From RPQJ01 sp963746325 (GTDB lineage: Bacteria; Pseudomonadota; Gammaproteobacteria; Steroidobacterales; Steroidobacteraceae), in the NCBI GenBank assembly GCA_963746325.1, contig CAVVBC010000009.1, positions 150,455 through 214,454 of the forward strand: DNA of 64,000 nt, written 5' to 3'. Within the stretch, counting starts at the first letter, position 1; each line of letters starts with the position of its first letter. A program made the translations under genes and the position numbers. Positions 25,869-34,417 of this stretch are shown here, one piece after another. The notes under the pieces are model-generated. The model made no database searches and had not been told where the DNA came from. It saw only the letters and a list, made by a program, of their open reading frames with translations.

Positions 25869-25882
25869 TGTATGCCCATATA
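25869..25882. promoter_or_regulatory. Palindromic operator candidate, copy 2
   Basis: TGTATGCCCATATA matches copy 1 at 12 of 14 positions and lies 35 bp before the Rieske oxygenase start, where a repressor would block transcription. The fused TetR protein at 27100-28629 or the BetI-like TetR are candidate binders. Confidence 0.45.
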
Positions 25883-25916
25883 GTCGGCGCGGGTTACCCG
25901 CCTCCGGAGTCGCCCC

Positions 25917-27086
25917 ATGACGACCGCTACCGTCGACCGCAGCGATCTCCGCAGCACGGCGTCCGCCTCCGCGCGGGCGATGCCCGCCTGGATCTACAAC
26001 CACCCCGAGATGACGCGGCTCGAGCTCGAACGCATCCTGTTGCCGAGCTGGCAGATGCTTTGCCACGTCAGCCAGCTGCGTAATGCCGGCGACTACGTCA
26101 CGCTGGATATCGGCGCGGAAAGCGTCGTCGGGCTGCGTGACCGCGACGGCGTGATCCGTGCGTTCCACAACGTCTGCCGTCATCGCGGCGCGCGACTGCT
26201 CGACGGCGACGGCAACTGCGCCGGCCCCATCACCTGCCCGTACCACGGCTGGTCGTACCGGCATGACGGCGCGCTGCTGGGAGTGGCGGCACGCGACACC
26301 TTTCCGGGCCTCGATCGCTCCGAGCACGGCCTGCGGCCGGTGAAAGTGGAGGTCGCGTTTGGCTTCGTCTTCGTCGCGCTGGCCGGCGACCCGCCGCCGG
26401 TGGCCAGCACCTGGGGCACGCTCGCCGACGACTTCGCACCCTATCGCTTCCAGGACATGGTGCCGCTCACGCCCATCACCAGCCAGACCTGGAACGTGGA
26501 CTGGAAGATCGCGATGGACAATTACCTGGAGTCGTACCACGTGCCGATCGGCCATCCGGGGCTGTACCGCATGTTCACTCCCGATTACGACGACCAGGCT
26601 GCGGTTCCGGGCGTGGCGCGCGGCGTGAGCTGGATGCGCGAGCAGCCCTCGACCCACTGGGCCGAGCGCAGGTACCAGCAGCTCGTCGGCCGTGTTTCGC
26701 CGCACCTGCCCGAAGCCAACCGCCGCTGCTGGCGCTTCTACAGCATGCTGCCGAACCTGGGCATCGACGTCTTTCCCGAACAGATGGACTTCTTCCAGGT
26801 GCTGCCGGCCGGGCCCGGCAAGTGCACCATTCGCGGCGCAATTTACGGCTTGCCGGATTCCAGTCGCGAGATGCGCGTCGCTCGTTACCTGGGCCAGAGA
26901 ATCAACCAGTCAGTCAATGGCGAGGACGAATGGCTGTGCCAGCGCGTGCAGCGCGGGCTGGCGTCGAGCAGTTACACGCCCGGTCCCTTGTCCGAGCTCG
27001 AGCGCTGGATGCGCGAGTTCCACGACCTGCTGCGCGAACGCATCCCTGAGACCCGGCAGGCACAGGCGCCCGCACGGTTCGCGTGA
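25917..27086 (+). CDS. Rieske non-haem iron oxygenase, quaternary-amine type
   Basis: A 389-residue oxygenase alpha subunit. The Rieske [2Fe-2S] ligands are Cys87, His89, Cys107 and His110 (CRHRG, CPYHGW). The iron-site segment is DNYLESYHVPIGHPG with His208 and His213. The residue that normally bridges the two centres as Asp205 is Glu205 here, as in carnitine monooxygenase CntA and related quaternary-ammonium oxygenases. It probably hydroxylates a methylated ammonium compound (carnitine, glycine betaine or similar), releasing an aldehyde or formaldehyde. No reductase gene is adjacent, so an unlinked one would be needed. GGAG lies 7 bases before the ATG. Confidence 0.85.
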   Translation: MTTATVDRSDLRSTASASARAMPAWIYNHPEMTRLELERILLPSWQMLCHVSQLRNAGDYVTLDIGAESVVGLRDRDGVIRAFHNVCRHRGARLLDGDGNCAGPITCPYHGWSYRHDGALLGVAARDTFPGLDRSEHGLRPVKVEVAFGFVFVALAGDPPPVASTWGTLADDFAPYRFQDMVPLTPITSQTWNVDWKIAMDNYLESYHVPIGHPGLYRMFTPDYDDQAAVPGVARGVSWMREQPSTHWAERRYQQLVGRVSPHLPEANRRCWRFYSMLPNLGIDVFPEQMDFFQVLPAGPGKCTIRGAIYGLPDSSREMRVARYLGQRINQSVNGEDEWLCQRVQRGLASSSYTPGPLSELERWMREFHDLLRERIPETRQAQAPARFA

Positions 27087-27099
27087 TACCGGCTTTGGG

Positions 27100-28629
27100 T
27101 CAGTACTCCGAGTCGAGCAGCATGCGCAGGAAGACGGACACCGCGGGCGACGGCGTCACGCTGGAGTCCGCCCGATAGTCCGGATCGCTCTCGCCTTGTT
27201 GCGTCGACGCCGCGAGTGCCAGCTCGCGCTCGAGCTGGGTTCGCGACAGGCTGCGTGCTGCAGCATTTCGTACCCGCGCCTCCGCATCGACGGCAGGCAC
27301 CTCGTACTCGAACTGTTGCACGCAGCTGCTGCCCGCACCGGCCGGCAGCACCTGCACGATCGACAGGACGCCCGGCCCCTGCAGCACGAGCACATTGGGC
27401 CACAGGAATTGCCACTGCCCCGCACTGGTCGTCGTGCCCGGTGAGCGGGCATCGAGCAGTGTGCGCATGACGATCTTCCAGTCCGCCGCGACGGTCAGCG
27501 ACCACTCTGCGGAATCCGGCGCCGGCACGCAGTCGCCCGCATCGTCGAGACCGGCCAGGTTCGGCTCCGGCCAGCGGCGAGCCGCCGCCGGCGAGCGCAC
27601 GAAGATCAATCCGCGCGAACGATGCACGTCGAGTTCGAGCAGTCCCGCGTCGTCGCGCGGCGGCACGGAGCGGCCGTCCAATCCGTAGGCGAGGCCATGC
27701 GCGGCGCAGGTGATGCGGCCGTCGGCAAAGTGCCCGCGGCGCGTCGTTACCAGCGCGTGCGGCAGGCCGCGACAGGCGTTACGAAACGCCCGCACCGTAC
27801 CCGTTGCGTCCCGCACGACGAGTACACGGGTCGCGACCAGGTCGAGCGATGCAAAATCGCCGCTGCCGGGAACGTCCTGCTCAAGACCGACGAACTGCCA
27901 GGCGCCACGGAAGACGCGATCGCGCTCCTCGTCGAGGTTGCCCTGCGTGGCGCGCGTTACCGCAGTGGCGCCACCCTCCAGGCTGGAGAATTCGCGCGGA
28001 AAGACCGACCGCAGGTACGCCATGCAGCGCCGCCGGGCGAGCGCACGATCGATGTTCGCTTCGTCCTCGAAGGCAAATCCCTGCCACAGCATTTCGAGGA
28101 CCCCGATGAGCCCCAGGGCAACGGCGTCGCTGTCGAGGTGTCGGCGCCCACTGGCCACGATCATGCGCTCGACCAGGTCATGGACGAGCGCGGCGAAGTT
28201 CGCGTCTTTCTGCCCGCAAATGGCCAGGTACTCCTGGCGCGCGTTCGCCTCGCCCCAGAACGCATACCAGACGGCGACTTTGCGCGGGCTGGCGATCTCC
28301 GGGTCGAGGTACAGCTCGACCAGGCGCTGCAGCGCGAGCGCCGGGTGCTCGCGCAAGGCGACGACCGGCGTCACCACGCGCTCCTCGAACTCCGTCGCCA
28401 GGAATTGCAGCGACGCCACCAGCATCGCTGCCTTGGAGCGGAAATAGAACCGCACGATGCCGGGCGACAGCCTGGCGATGGCCACGACCCTGGCCACGGT
28501 GGTGCCGGTGGGCCCGTACAGATGCAGTGCGGTGATACTGGCGTCGATCAGGCGTTGCCGTTGCCGTAGCGGCAGCGCCTGGTGCAGCGCCTTCTCGCTC
28601 GTGACCCGCGATTTCTTTGGCTTTGTCAC
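27100..28629 (-). CDS. TetR regulator fused to a degenerate Rieske-oxygenase-like domain
   Basis: One uninterrupted 509-residue frame. The GTG start lies in a GTGA overlap with the PotF-like gene. Residues about 20-70 form the TetR helix-turn-helix (RQRLIDASITALHLYG, TTVARVVAIARLSPGIVRFY) and 75-215 the TetR ligand domain. From about 230 the sequence is that of a Rieske oxygenase (FRGAWQFVGLEQDVP, VLVVRDATGTVRAFRNACR). The Rieske ligands are incomplete: Cys286-Arg-Gly replaces Cys-x-His, while Cys308-A-A-His311 remains. In WKIVMRTLLDARSPG both iron-binding His are lost. The second half therefore probably cannot catalyse and may bind the ligand. It ends 13 bp from the convergent active oxygenase gene. 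Confidence 0.8.
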   Translation of the reverse strand: MTKPKKSRVTSEKALHQALPLRQRQRLIDASITALHLYGPTGTTVARVVAIARLSPGIVRFYFRSKAAMLVASLQFLATEFEERVVTPVVALREHPALALQRLVELYLDPEIASPRKVAVWYAFWGEANARQEYLAICGQKDANFAALVHDLVERMIVASGRRHLDSDAVALGLIGVLEMLWQGFAFEDEANIDRALARRRCMAYLRSVFPREFSSLEGGATAVTRATQGNLDEERDRVFRGAWQFVGLEQDVPGSGDFASLDLVATRVLVVRDATGTVRAFRNACRGLPHALVTTRRGHFADGRITCAAHGLAYGLDGRSVPPRDDAGLLELDVHRSRGLIFVRSPAAARRWPEPNLAGLDDAGDCVPAPDSAEWSLTVAADWKIVMRTLLDARSPGTTTSAGQWQFLWPNVLVLQGPGVLSIVQVLPAGAGSSCVQQFEYEVPAVDAEARVRNAAARSLSRTQLERELALAASTQQGESDPDYRADSSVTPSPAVSVFLRMLLDSEY

Positions 28630-29765
28630 TTGCCGGTCGTGATCCGCGTCCAGATACGGGTGCGGACACGTTGCGTTGCCATGTCCATCTCGTCGGTCGT
28701 GTACAGGCGTGCCTTGACGTGATCGTTCGGGTAGATGGCAGGGTCGTTCAGGATCGCAGGTCGCACCAGGGCATTGGCTGCACGGTTGCTGTTGCCGTAG
28801 TAGATCTCGTTGGTGATCTCGGCGATGACATCCGGCCGCAGGATGAAGTTCAGGAACTTGTGCGCGGCCTCGGGGTGCGGCGCGTCCACGGGCACCAGCA
28901 GCGAGGAAAAGTTCAGGTTGGCGCCTTCCTTGGGAATCGTGAACGCGAGATTCAACGGCGCACCCGCCTCGCGCGCGCGCGCCATGATGTTGGCGTAGTC
29001 GCTGGACCACGACATGGCGATGCAGAGATCGCGATCGGCCAGCGAATTCATGTACTCGACGGAATCGAACTTGCGGATGTAGGGCCGCACTTTCGCCAGC
29101 ATTTTCTGCGCCGCCTCGAAATCCTCGCGCTTGCGGCTGTTTGGATCGAGCCCGAGGTACACCAGCGCCAGCTGCATCGTGTCGTCGGGCGAATCGAGCA
29201 GCGATACACCGCAGTCGGCGAAGCGGCGCACGACGTCGGGGTTGAAGAGCATGTCGAGGCTGCCGAGCGGCGCGTTCGGCATGCGCGCCTTGATCATGTC
29301 GACGTTGTACGTAAAGCCATTGATCGCGTGCAGGTAAGGGACGGCATGCTTGTTGCCCGGGTCGGCAGACGACTGCAGCGCCAGGACCTTCGGGTCGAGG
29401 TTTTTCCAGTTCGGCAACTTGCGCTTGTCCAGCGGTCGGTAGACGCCCGCCTTGATCTCGCGGCTGAAAAAGTTGGTCGACGCGCTCACCACGTCGTAGC
29501 CGGACGCCCCCGCCAGCAGCTTGGCTTCCATCGTCTCCTCGGCGTCGTAGGTGTCGTAGACCACCTTGATGCCGGTCTCACGCTCGAACCGCTGCAAGGT
29601 GCGCGAGCCGATGAAGTCCGCCCAGTTGTAGATGTGCAGGCGCTTTTCCTCGCCCTGCGCGGCGCTGAAAAAGCCCAGCAGCAGCACGCAGGCGATGGCG
29701 CGACATGCGACACCGCGCAGCAGGCCGCCCGCCGGATCGTGCCGGCCACGTGAACCGATCGCCAT
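28626..29765 (-). CDS. PotF/PotD-like periplasmic polyamine-binding protein
   Basis: A 379-residue extracellular solute-binding protein of the spermidine/putrescine group. Signal peptide about 1-38 (AIACVLLLGFFSAAQG). The mature start is RLHIYNWADFIG, with VYDTYDAEETMEAKL, YDVVSASTNFFSREI and the ligand-wall segment ADRDLCIAMSWSSDYANIM. No ABC permease or ATPase genes lie nearby, so it is an orphan binding protein. It is coupled by a 4-bp overlap to the TetR-Rieske fusion. The bound amine may be a polyamine or a quaternary amine. Confidence 0.82.
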   Translation of the reverse strand: MAIGSRGRHDPAGGLLRGVACRAIACVLLLGFFSAAQGEEKRLHIYNWADFIGSRTLQRFERETGIKVVYDTYDAEETMEAKLLAGASGYDVVSASTNFFSREIKAGVYRPLDKRKLPNWKNLDPKVLALQSSADPGNKHAVPYLHAINGFTYNVDMIKARMPNAPLGSLDMLFNPDVVRRFADCGVSLLDSPDDTMQLALVYLGLDPNSRKREDFEAAQKMLAKVRPYIRKFDSVEYMNSLADRDLCIAMSWSSDYANIMARAREAGAPLNLAFTIPKEGANLNFSSLLVPVDAPHPEAAHKFLNFILRPDVIAEITNEIYYGNSNRAANALVRPAILNDPAIYPNDHVKARLYTTDEMDMATQRVRTRIWTRITTGK

Positions 29766-29960
29766 CAAGAAGGTCCGTTGTGCCTGCGGAAAACGAGGCT
29801 CAGGAGAATGGATGATCGGACGGATGAGCGCAACGGATGCGTGGGCCGAGCTGGCGTCCTCCGGCCCGCCTGCGACGGATGCGCGGCCCGGGTCGCTTAC
29901 CCGCTGCGAAACGCGAGCGCAGTCACACCGGTCCGGGGGTGCCTGCAGCACCATAGGCCC

Positions 29961-30569
29961 ATGAATTGGCGCCGTGTCGGTTGGATTGCCTTGCTCGTCT
30001 TTGCGCTGTCGAAGGCGTGGGGACAGTGGGAACAGCGGGCCCTCCATCCGGCCGACGGGGCCCTCGCGCCGGATGCACCCGTGCAAGCGGATGCGGACGG
30101 TGCGCCCGCCATCGTGCTGGGACGCTGGACGCTCACGCCACGGGCCACCTACGACATCACGGCGCGTGTCCTCGGCCGCGAAGACTATCGCTTCGATCCG
30201 ATCTCGGACCTGGCGCCGCTCGATCTTGCGCTCGGCTGGGGCCCCATGTCGGACAACCAGGTGCTGCAAGCGCTCGAGATTTCGCAGGGCGCACGATTCT
30301 ATTCATGGCGGCCCGTCACTGAGTCACTGCCGATCGACCTGCGTGACGTCACCACGCACAGCGCCAACACTCACCTGATTCCGTCCGATGCCGCCGTCGC
30401 CGCAAGACTCGATGCGCTGCGTCACGGCGGGCAGGTGGTCCATCTGACAGGCCTGCTGGTTGACGGCGCACGGGACGACGGCATGACCATCCGCACGTCG
30501 CTGACTCGCACCGACAGTGGAGCAGGTGCGTGCGAGTTCATGCTGGTCCAGAACGTCCAGGTTCAATGA
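29961..30569 (+). CDS. Unknown exported or membrane-anchored protein
   Basis: A 202-residue protein from MNWRRVGW. An N-terminal hydrophobic helix (about 6-19) looks like a signal anchor. The rest is soluble, with the conserved-looking stretches WTLTPRATYDITARVLGRED, DLALGWGPMSDN and SQGARFYSW. The 195-bp gap upstream is divergent with the PotF-like gene. I do not recognise a family with certainty. Confidence 0.6.
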   Translation: MNWRRVGWIALLVFALSKAWGQWEQRALHPADGALAPDAPVQADADGAPAIVLGRWTLTPRATYDITARVLGREDYRFDPISDLAPLDLALGWGPMSDNQVLQALEISQGARFYSWRPVTESLPIDLRDVTTHSANTHLIPSDAAVAARLDALRHGGQVVHLTGLLVDGARDDGMTIRTSLTRTDSGAGACEFMLVQNVQVQ

Positions 30570-30705
30570 CCCGATAGTCCACTCCTGCGGCGTAGGTCAC
30601 AGATTGGGCAATTCGCGCCCGAAACGATTGTCGGGCGTATGAACTAGCGATAAGTATCGAGGGCAACGCTTCGAGCAACGTCCCGGCCGCGCGACCAACG
30701 AGGGC

Positions 30706-31659
30706 ATGCCAGTGGCATTTGTGATCTTCTCTGCCGGTCCCGTGACTTACGCGCGTCAACGCACCGTCGATGCCCTGCCACTCGCGGTCGGCGCCAGCCT
30801 GCTCGTGCTGCTGCTCATGGTCGGCAGCTTCGCGTTGGGCTATGGCTCGGCACAGCCAGGTATCGCAAAGGGCTCATCCGACCGCTCAGTGACCCGGTTC
30901 GATCTTGATCGCCCCGAGGGCCGCGCCTTGATCGATCGGGTCGGCGCACTTTCAGGTCGCCTGACACTGCTGGAAAGCGAAGCGGCGGCCCTGGCCAGCC
31001 GCCTTGGCGTGAGCCGTTCACCGACGGTCCCCGACAAGGCGGCCGCGCAGCCGATCGACGCTCTGCCCCGTGGCGGCCCGTACATTCCTCTCCCAGGTGA
31101 CGCCAGCCGGCCAGCCATCGGTCGTGTCCATCGCAGCGATTCGGGCACGGGTCTGTCTCGACTCGAGGATGAGCTGGCGCAGCTCGAGGCTGTGATCGGA
31201 CAGCTGGCAAACCTCAACGCCGAGCACAACCTGGCGAGCATGGCTTTTCCGAATCGTCGACCCATCCAGGAAGGACGCACGAGTTCGGGTTTCGGCACAC
31301 GTCGTGACCCGTTCACGGGCCGGCCGGCGCGTCACGAAGGCCTCGACTTTCCGGCACCTGTCGGCACGCCGATTCGCGCCAGCGCCGGCGGCTGGGTTGT
31401 CAGCGCGGGCCCCAACGGGGCCTATGGCAACGCAGTGGTGATCGACCACGGCAACGGTCTCGCCACGTTGTACGGGCACGCCTCGAGGGTCTTCGTCCGT
31501 CGTGGCGACCTGGTGATGCCACATCAGGTGGTCGCGGCGGTCGGCTCAAGCGGACGCTCGACCGGCGCGCACCTGCATTTCGAAGTCATGCGGCATGGGC
31601 TCCGGGTGGAGCCCAGGGATTACCTGGCCCAGGTGGAGGCCCCGCCCGAGCTGCCATGA
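30706..31659 (+). CDS. M23 family peptidoglycan endopeptidase (LytM domain)
   Basis: A 317-residue inner-membrane anchored protein. It has one membrane helix (about 25-48), a helical linker (about 65-180, partly coiled coil), and a C-terminal LytM domain. Zinc ligands are seen in RHEGLDF (His and Asp) and in HLHFE (His of HxH), with GYGNAVVIDHG-like and LYGHAS motifs. It would cut peptide cross-links of peptidoglycan. The next genes, a coiled-coil membrane protein (4-bp overlap) and bactofilin, form a typical cell-shape module in which the bactofilin localises the peptidase. Confidence 0.88.
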   Translation: MPVAFVIFSAGPVTYARQRTVDALPLAVGASLLVLLLMVGSFALGYGSAQPGIAKGSSDRSVTRFDLDRPEGRALIDRVGALSGRLTLLESEAAALASRLGVSRSPTVPDKAAAQPIDALPRGGPYIPLPGDASRPAIGRVHRSDSGTGLSRLEDELAQLEAVIGQLANLNAEHNLASMAFPNRRPIQEGRTSSGFGTRRDPFTGRPARHEGLDFPAPVGTPIRASAGGWVVSAGPNGAYGNAVVIDHGNGLATLYGHASRVFVRRGDLVMPHQVVAAVGSSGRSTGAHLHFEVMRHGLRVEPRDYLAQVEAPPELP

Positions 31660-32027
31660 GGACGTTCGCATCCTCTGCCGCAACTCGGCGCCTGTCGTCT
31701 GCCCGCCTCGAGCTGGTCTCCGCGCGGCGCCTGCGTATCGGCTTCCAGAGCGCGGTACTGGTTGCGCTGCTCGCGCTGTTGGGGACGCTCGCCTTGCACA
31801 ATTATGCGAACGGCGGAACGCGCACATCGAGCCTGCGTGACCTGCAGGCTCGCAGCATCGCCCTCGAAGCGGAAGGCGCCCGTCTCAGGACCGAGCTCGC
31901 GATGGAGCGCGCCACGCGTTCCTCACTCGAGCGACAGATCGTGGCGCTGAACGAGCGCATCGTGGAGCTGAGCGGCCAGATCGATTTCCGCAACGCGCAG
32001 CGCGACCGTCAGCGTGCAACGCAATAG
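31656..32027 (+). CDS. Small membrane protein with coiled coil
   Basis: A 123-residue protein with an ATGA overlap to the M23 peptidase gene. There is one transmembrane helix (about 34-52, FQSAVLVALLALLGTLAL), then a heptad-rich helix (about 62-120, LRDLQARSIALEAEGARLRT and on) ending in a basic tail. The topology suggests a periplasmic coiled coil. It may bridge the peptidase and the bactofilin scaffold; no named family is recognised. Confidence 0.6.
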   Translation: MRTFASSAATRRLSSARLELVSARRLRIGFQSAVLVALLALLGTLALHNYANGGTRTSSLRDLQARSIALEAEGARLRTELAMERATRSSLERQIVALNERIVELSGQIDFRNAQRDRQRATQ

Positions 32028-32059
32028 CTGTTCGACGGGCACCCTACGGAGTGAGCACC

Positions 32060-32518
32060 ATGTTTCGTCGAAAATCACGCACGCCAATTGACATCGCCCG
32101 ACTCTCCAGCCTGATCGCTGCTGGTGTCGAGATCGTTGGGGACGTCACCATCACCGACGGATTGCGGATCGACGGTCGGCTGCAGGGAAACGTCCTCTGC
32201 AAGGACGCCGCGCGCGGGTTGCTCGTGTTGAGCGAGAAGGGCAGCATCGCTGGCGGCGCCAAGGTCTACGATGCCGTCATCAATGGCTCGATCTGCGGCG
32301 ATCTCGAGGTGGAGAATTTCCTCGAGCTTCAGGCCAATGCGCGCGTCACCGGCAACATCCGCTACCGCCAGGTGCATATGGAATGCGGCGCCACGGTGGA
32401 CGGAAGGCTTGAGCACCTGACCGATCGCACCGAGACCGTGCCTGTCGCGGCCAGCAACGTCGTGACTCTGTACGCGGACACCGACGCCCACCGCGAGCGA
32501 TCACGAACCTGCGGCTGA
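32060..32518 (+). CDS. Bactofilin
   Basis: A 152-residue bactofilin (polymer-forming cytoskeletal protein). GGAG 8 bases upstream supports the ATG at 32060 over a GTG three codons earlier. The beta-helix core runs from about 25 to 125 (GVEIVGDVTITDGLRIDGRL, GSIAGGAKVYDAVINGSICG, LELQANARVTGNIRY), with flexible ends. Bactofilins form filaments at the inner membrane without nucleotides and position cell-wall enzymes, which fits the M23 peptidase gene just upstream. Confidence 0.88.
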   Translation: MFRRKSRTPIDIARLSSLIAAGVEIVGDVTITDGLRIDGRLQGNVLCKDAARGLLVLSEKGSIAGGAKVYDAVINGSICGDLEVENFLELQANARVTGNIRYRQVHMECGATVDGRLEHLTDRTETVPVAASNVVTLYADTDAHRERSRTCG

Positions 32519-32744
32519 CATCCGGCTTGCCGATTCCTGAAAGTCGGCGTCGGCGCCTGTTGGACCCAGTGCCTGGTCAACCTTCAATTCCGCTTCGATA
32601 GAAACTGGCTCTGTCCCCAATTCGTGCCCGTGACGCCGGGAGACTCCTCCCTTATTCTGAGGTTCAACGCCGAGTTGGAGCTGGCAAGATTGGCCCTTCG
32701 GCCTTGAGCTGACTGCAATTACCGGCGATAGGAGGATCACGATC

Positions 32745-33447
32745 ATGCGAACGAATGTCCAGACAGGTTTGATCGTATTGAGCGCAGCCCTGGTGTTGTC
32801 GGGTTGCCAGAAGGCGGGGGACAACTCCGCTACGCCTGCCGCAGGAGCAGGTGACGCGGCTGCAACGGCCACGACGCAGGTCACGTGGCCATCCAGCCTG
32901 AACGTGTTCGGAGACGGCTTTCCCAACCCCGGCGACCCGTGCCGCAGGATCGGAGAAAGCGCCGCGACGATAGATTTTCTTGATCACACCGCGACGCTGG
33001 CGGGTTGCCTGTCCGCGGATGACGCGGCGACAGTTGGGCGGTACGGTGGTTGCCACGATCGATGGCGTGACGTTGGTTTCAGTGCCAGCCGCTGCCGCCA
33101 TGCCGGGCGACGGCGACGGGCAGGGTGATGCCAAGGTTGCCGGAACCAAGTACAACGCCACGGCGCAGATTCGTTGCTCGGGCTATAAAGGCGCGGCAGC
33201 CGGGATGTGCGATGCGGGGGTCGTGCGCGGCACTGAGACTGGCACCTATGTCGAGGTGACACTTCCAGACGGCAGCCAGCGCACCCTCTTTTTCAACCCG
33301 AACGGCAGCTTCCTCGCTTTCTCGACGGCAGAAGCCGATGGCACCGCTGCCATGCTGAGCGGTTCCATGCGCAGGGGCGACACCACCATCGCGACGCTGG
33401 GTACCGAGCGCTACGAAATCCCCGATGCCTTCGTGAAGGGCGATTAG
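32745..33447 (+). CDS. Lipoprotein of unknown function, frameshifted
   Basis: The first frame begins with a lipoprotein signal (IVLSAALVLSGC, lipobox LSGC, lipidated Cys about residue 21) and runs to DDAAT near 33025. A second frame then continues sensibly with LGGTVVATIDGVTLVSVPAA and on to DAFVKGD. Removing one base in the run 'gttgggcgg' near 33035 would join them into about 233 residues. This is probably one exported lipoprotein with a one-base insertion. The mature part contains two further Cys (RCSGYKG, GMCDAG). No family is recognised. Confidence 0.6.
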
Positions 33448-33487
33448 CTCAGGTTTGTCGACTTGATCAAACTCGCTGGATGGCAAC

Positions 33488-34285
33488 GTGAACAAAGCGA
33501 ACAAGCGTCTTGCGATTGCCCTCATTGCGGTCGCCCTCTGGGTGGCAATCACAATGGGGGTTGGATTGCTTCAGGTAGGCCCGGGCACATCGCTGGACAA
33601 ATTTGCATCGGAGCAGATTGTGTGGGGTCCGCCCGCCGCAGCGGCGTTCATGCTGTTCGTTGCCTGGGTGATGGGATGGCGGGACCTGGGGTTCAACCGT
33701 GTCCGACCCTCGAGTTCATGGCGCCTGCTGTGGCTCCCGATGCTGCTGGTGTGTGGCTTTATCGGGTTCGCGATCCTGCTGGACAGGCCGGTTCCGACAT
33801 CGGTTGTGTTCACCGTGGCAATCAACACGATGGTGGTCGGCTTCAGTGAGGAATTGGCGTTTCGCGGCGTCCTGTGGGGTGGCGCCCGCAAGGCGATGTC
33901 GTTCTGGGGAGCCTTCTTCCTGGTGACCTTCCTGTTCGGGATCGTGCATGTCCTGAACGCTCTCATGACGGGGCAATTTGCCGGGGCGGGTGTACAGGCA
34001 TTCAATGCAATGCTGAGCGGTGCGGCGTTCCTCGCCCTGCGCATACGCACGCACTCACTCATTCCGGTCATGATCCTGCATTGGCTGTGGGATCTCGCCG
34101 TTTTCGTCATTGGGGCAGGTCGAGTTGGGCCGGCTCCGGTCGCTGATCCGATGACGCAATTGACAGGCGGCCTGATGATCGTCGGACCCATGGCGCTGTA
34201 TGGCTTTTTCCTCATTCGCAATGAGGGGGTCCGACAGGGCTGGCAGGACGATTTGCGCGCAAGACCCTCTCCCCAAGGAACCTGA
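33488..34285 (+). CDS. CPBP family intramembrane metalloprotease
   Basis: A 265-residue protein with a GTG start and about seven membrane helices. The CPBP motifs are SEELAFRG (motif 1, about 119-126), FGIVHVLN (motif 2 His) and HWLWD (motif 3). It is a second member of the family in this window; the other is at 11517-12503. The substrate is unknown. It follows the frameshifted lipoprotein gene by 40 bp, but a link between them is not evident. Confidence 0.83.
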   Translation: MNKANKRLAIALIAVALWVAITMGVGLLQVGPGTSLDKFASEQIVWGPPAAAAFMLFVAWVMGWRDLGFNRVRPSSSWRLLWLPMLLVCGFIGFAILLDRPVPTSVVFTVAINTMVVGFSEELAFRGVLWGGARKAMSFWGAFFLVTFLFGIVHVLNALMTGQFAGAGVQAFNAMLSGAAFLALRIRTHSLIPVMILHWLWDLAVFVIGAGRVGPAPVADPMTQLTGGLMIVGPMALYGFFLIRNEGVRQGWQDDLRARPSPQGT

Positions 34286-34417
34286 TCGATGGTCTTCCAG
34301 GTGTCCGCGTGAACCTTTCCGACATCTTTTCGCCCCGCCGCTGACTGGGCGCACAAACTCTTCTACTATTCCATTTCGGTTGCGAACATCGCGCAACATC
34401 AACGGAGCGCCTACACC

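Noticed and set aside
27100..28629. The idea that the TetR and Rieske parts are two genes joined by an error
   Set aside because: They are in one frame with no stop, and no start codon with a good ribosome site is evident at the border. Read support would still be useful.
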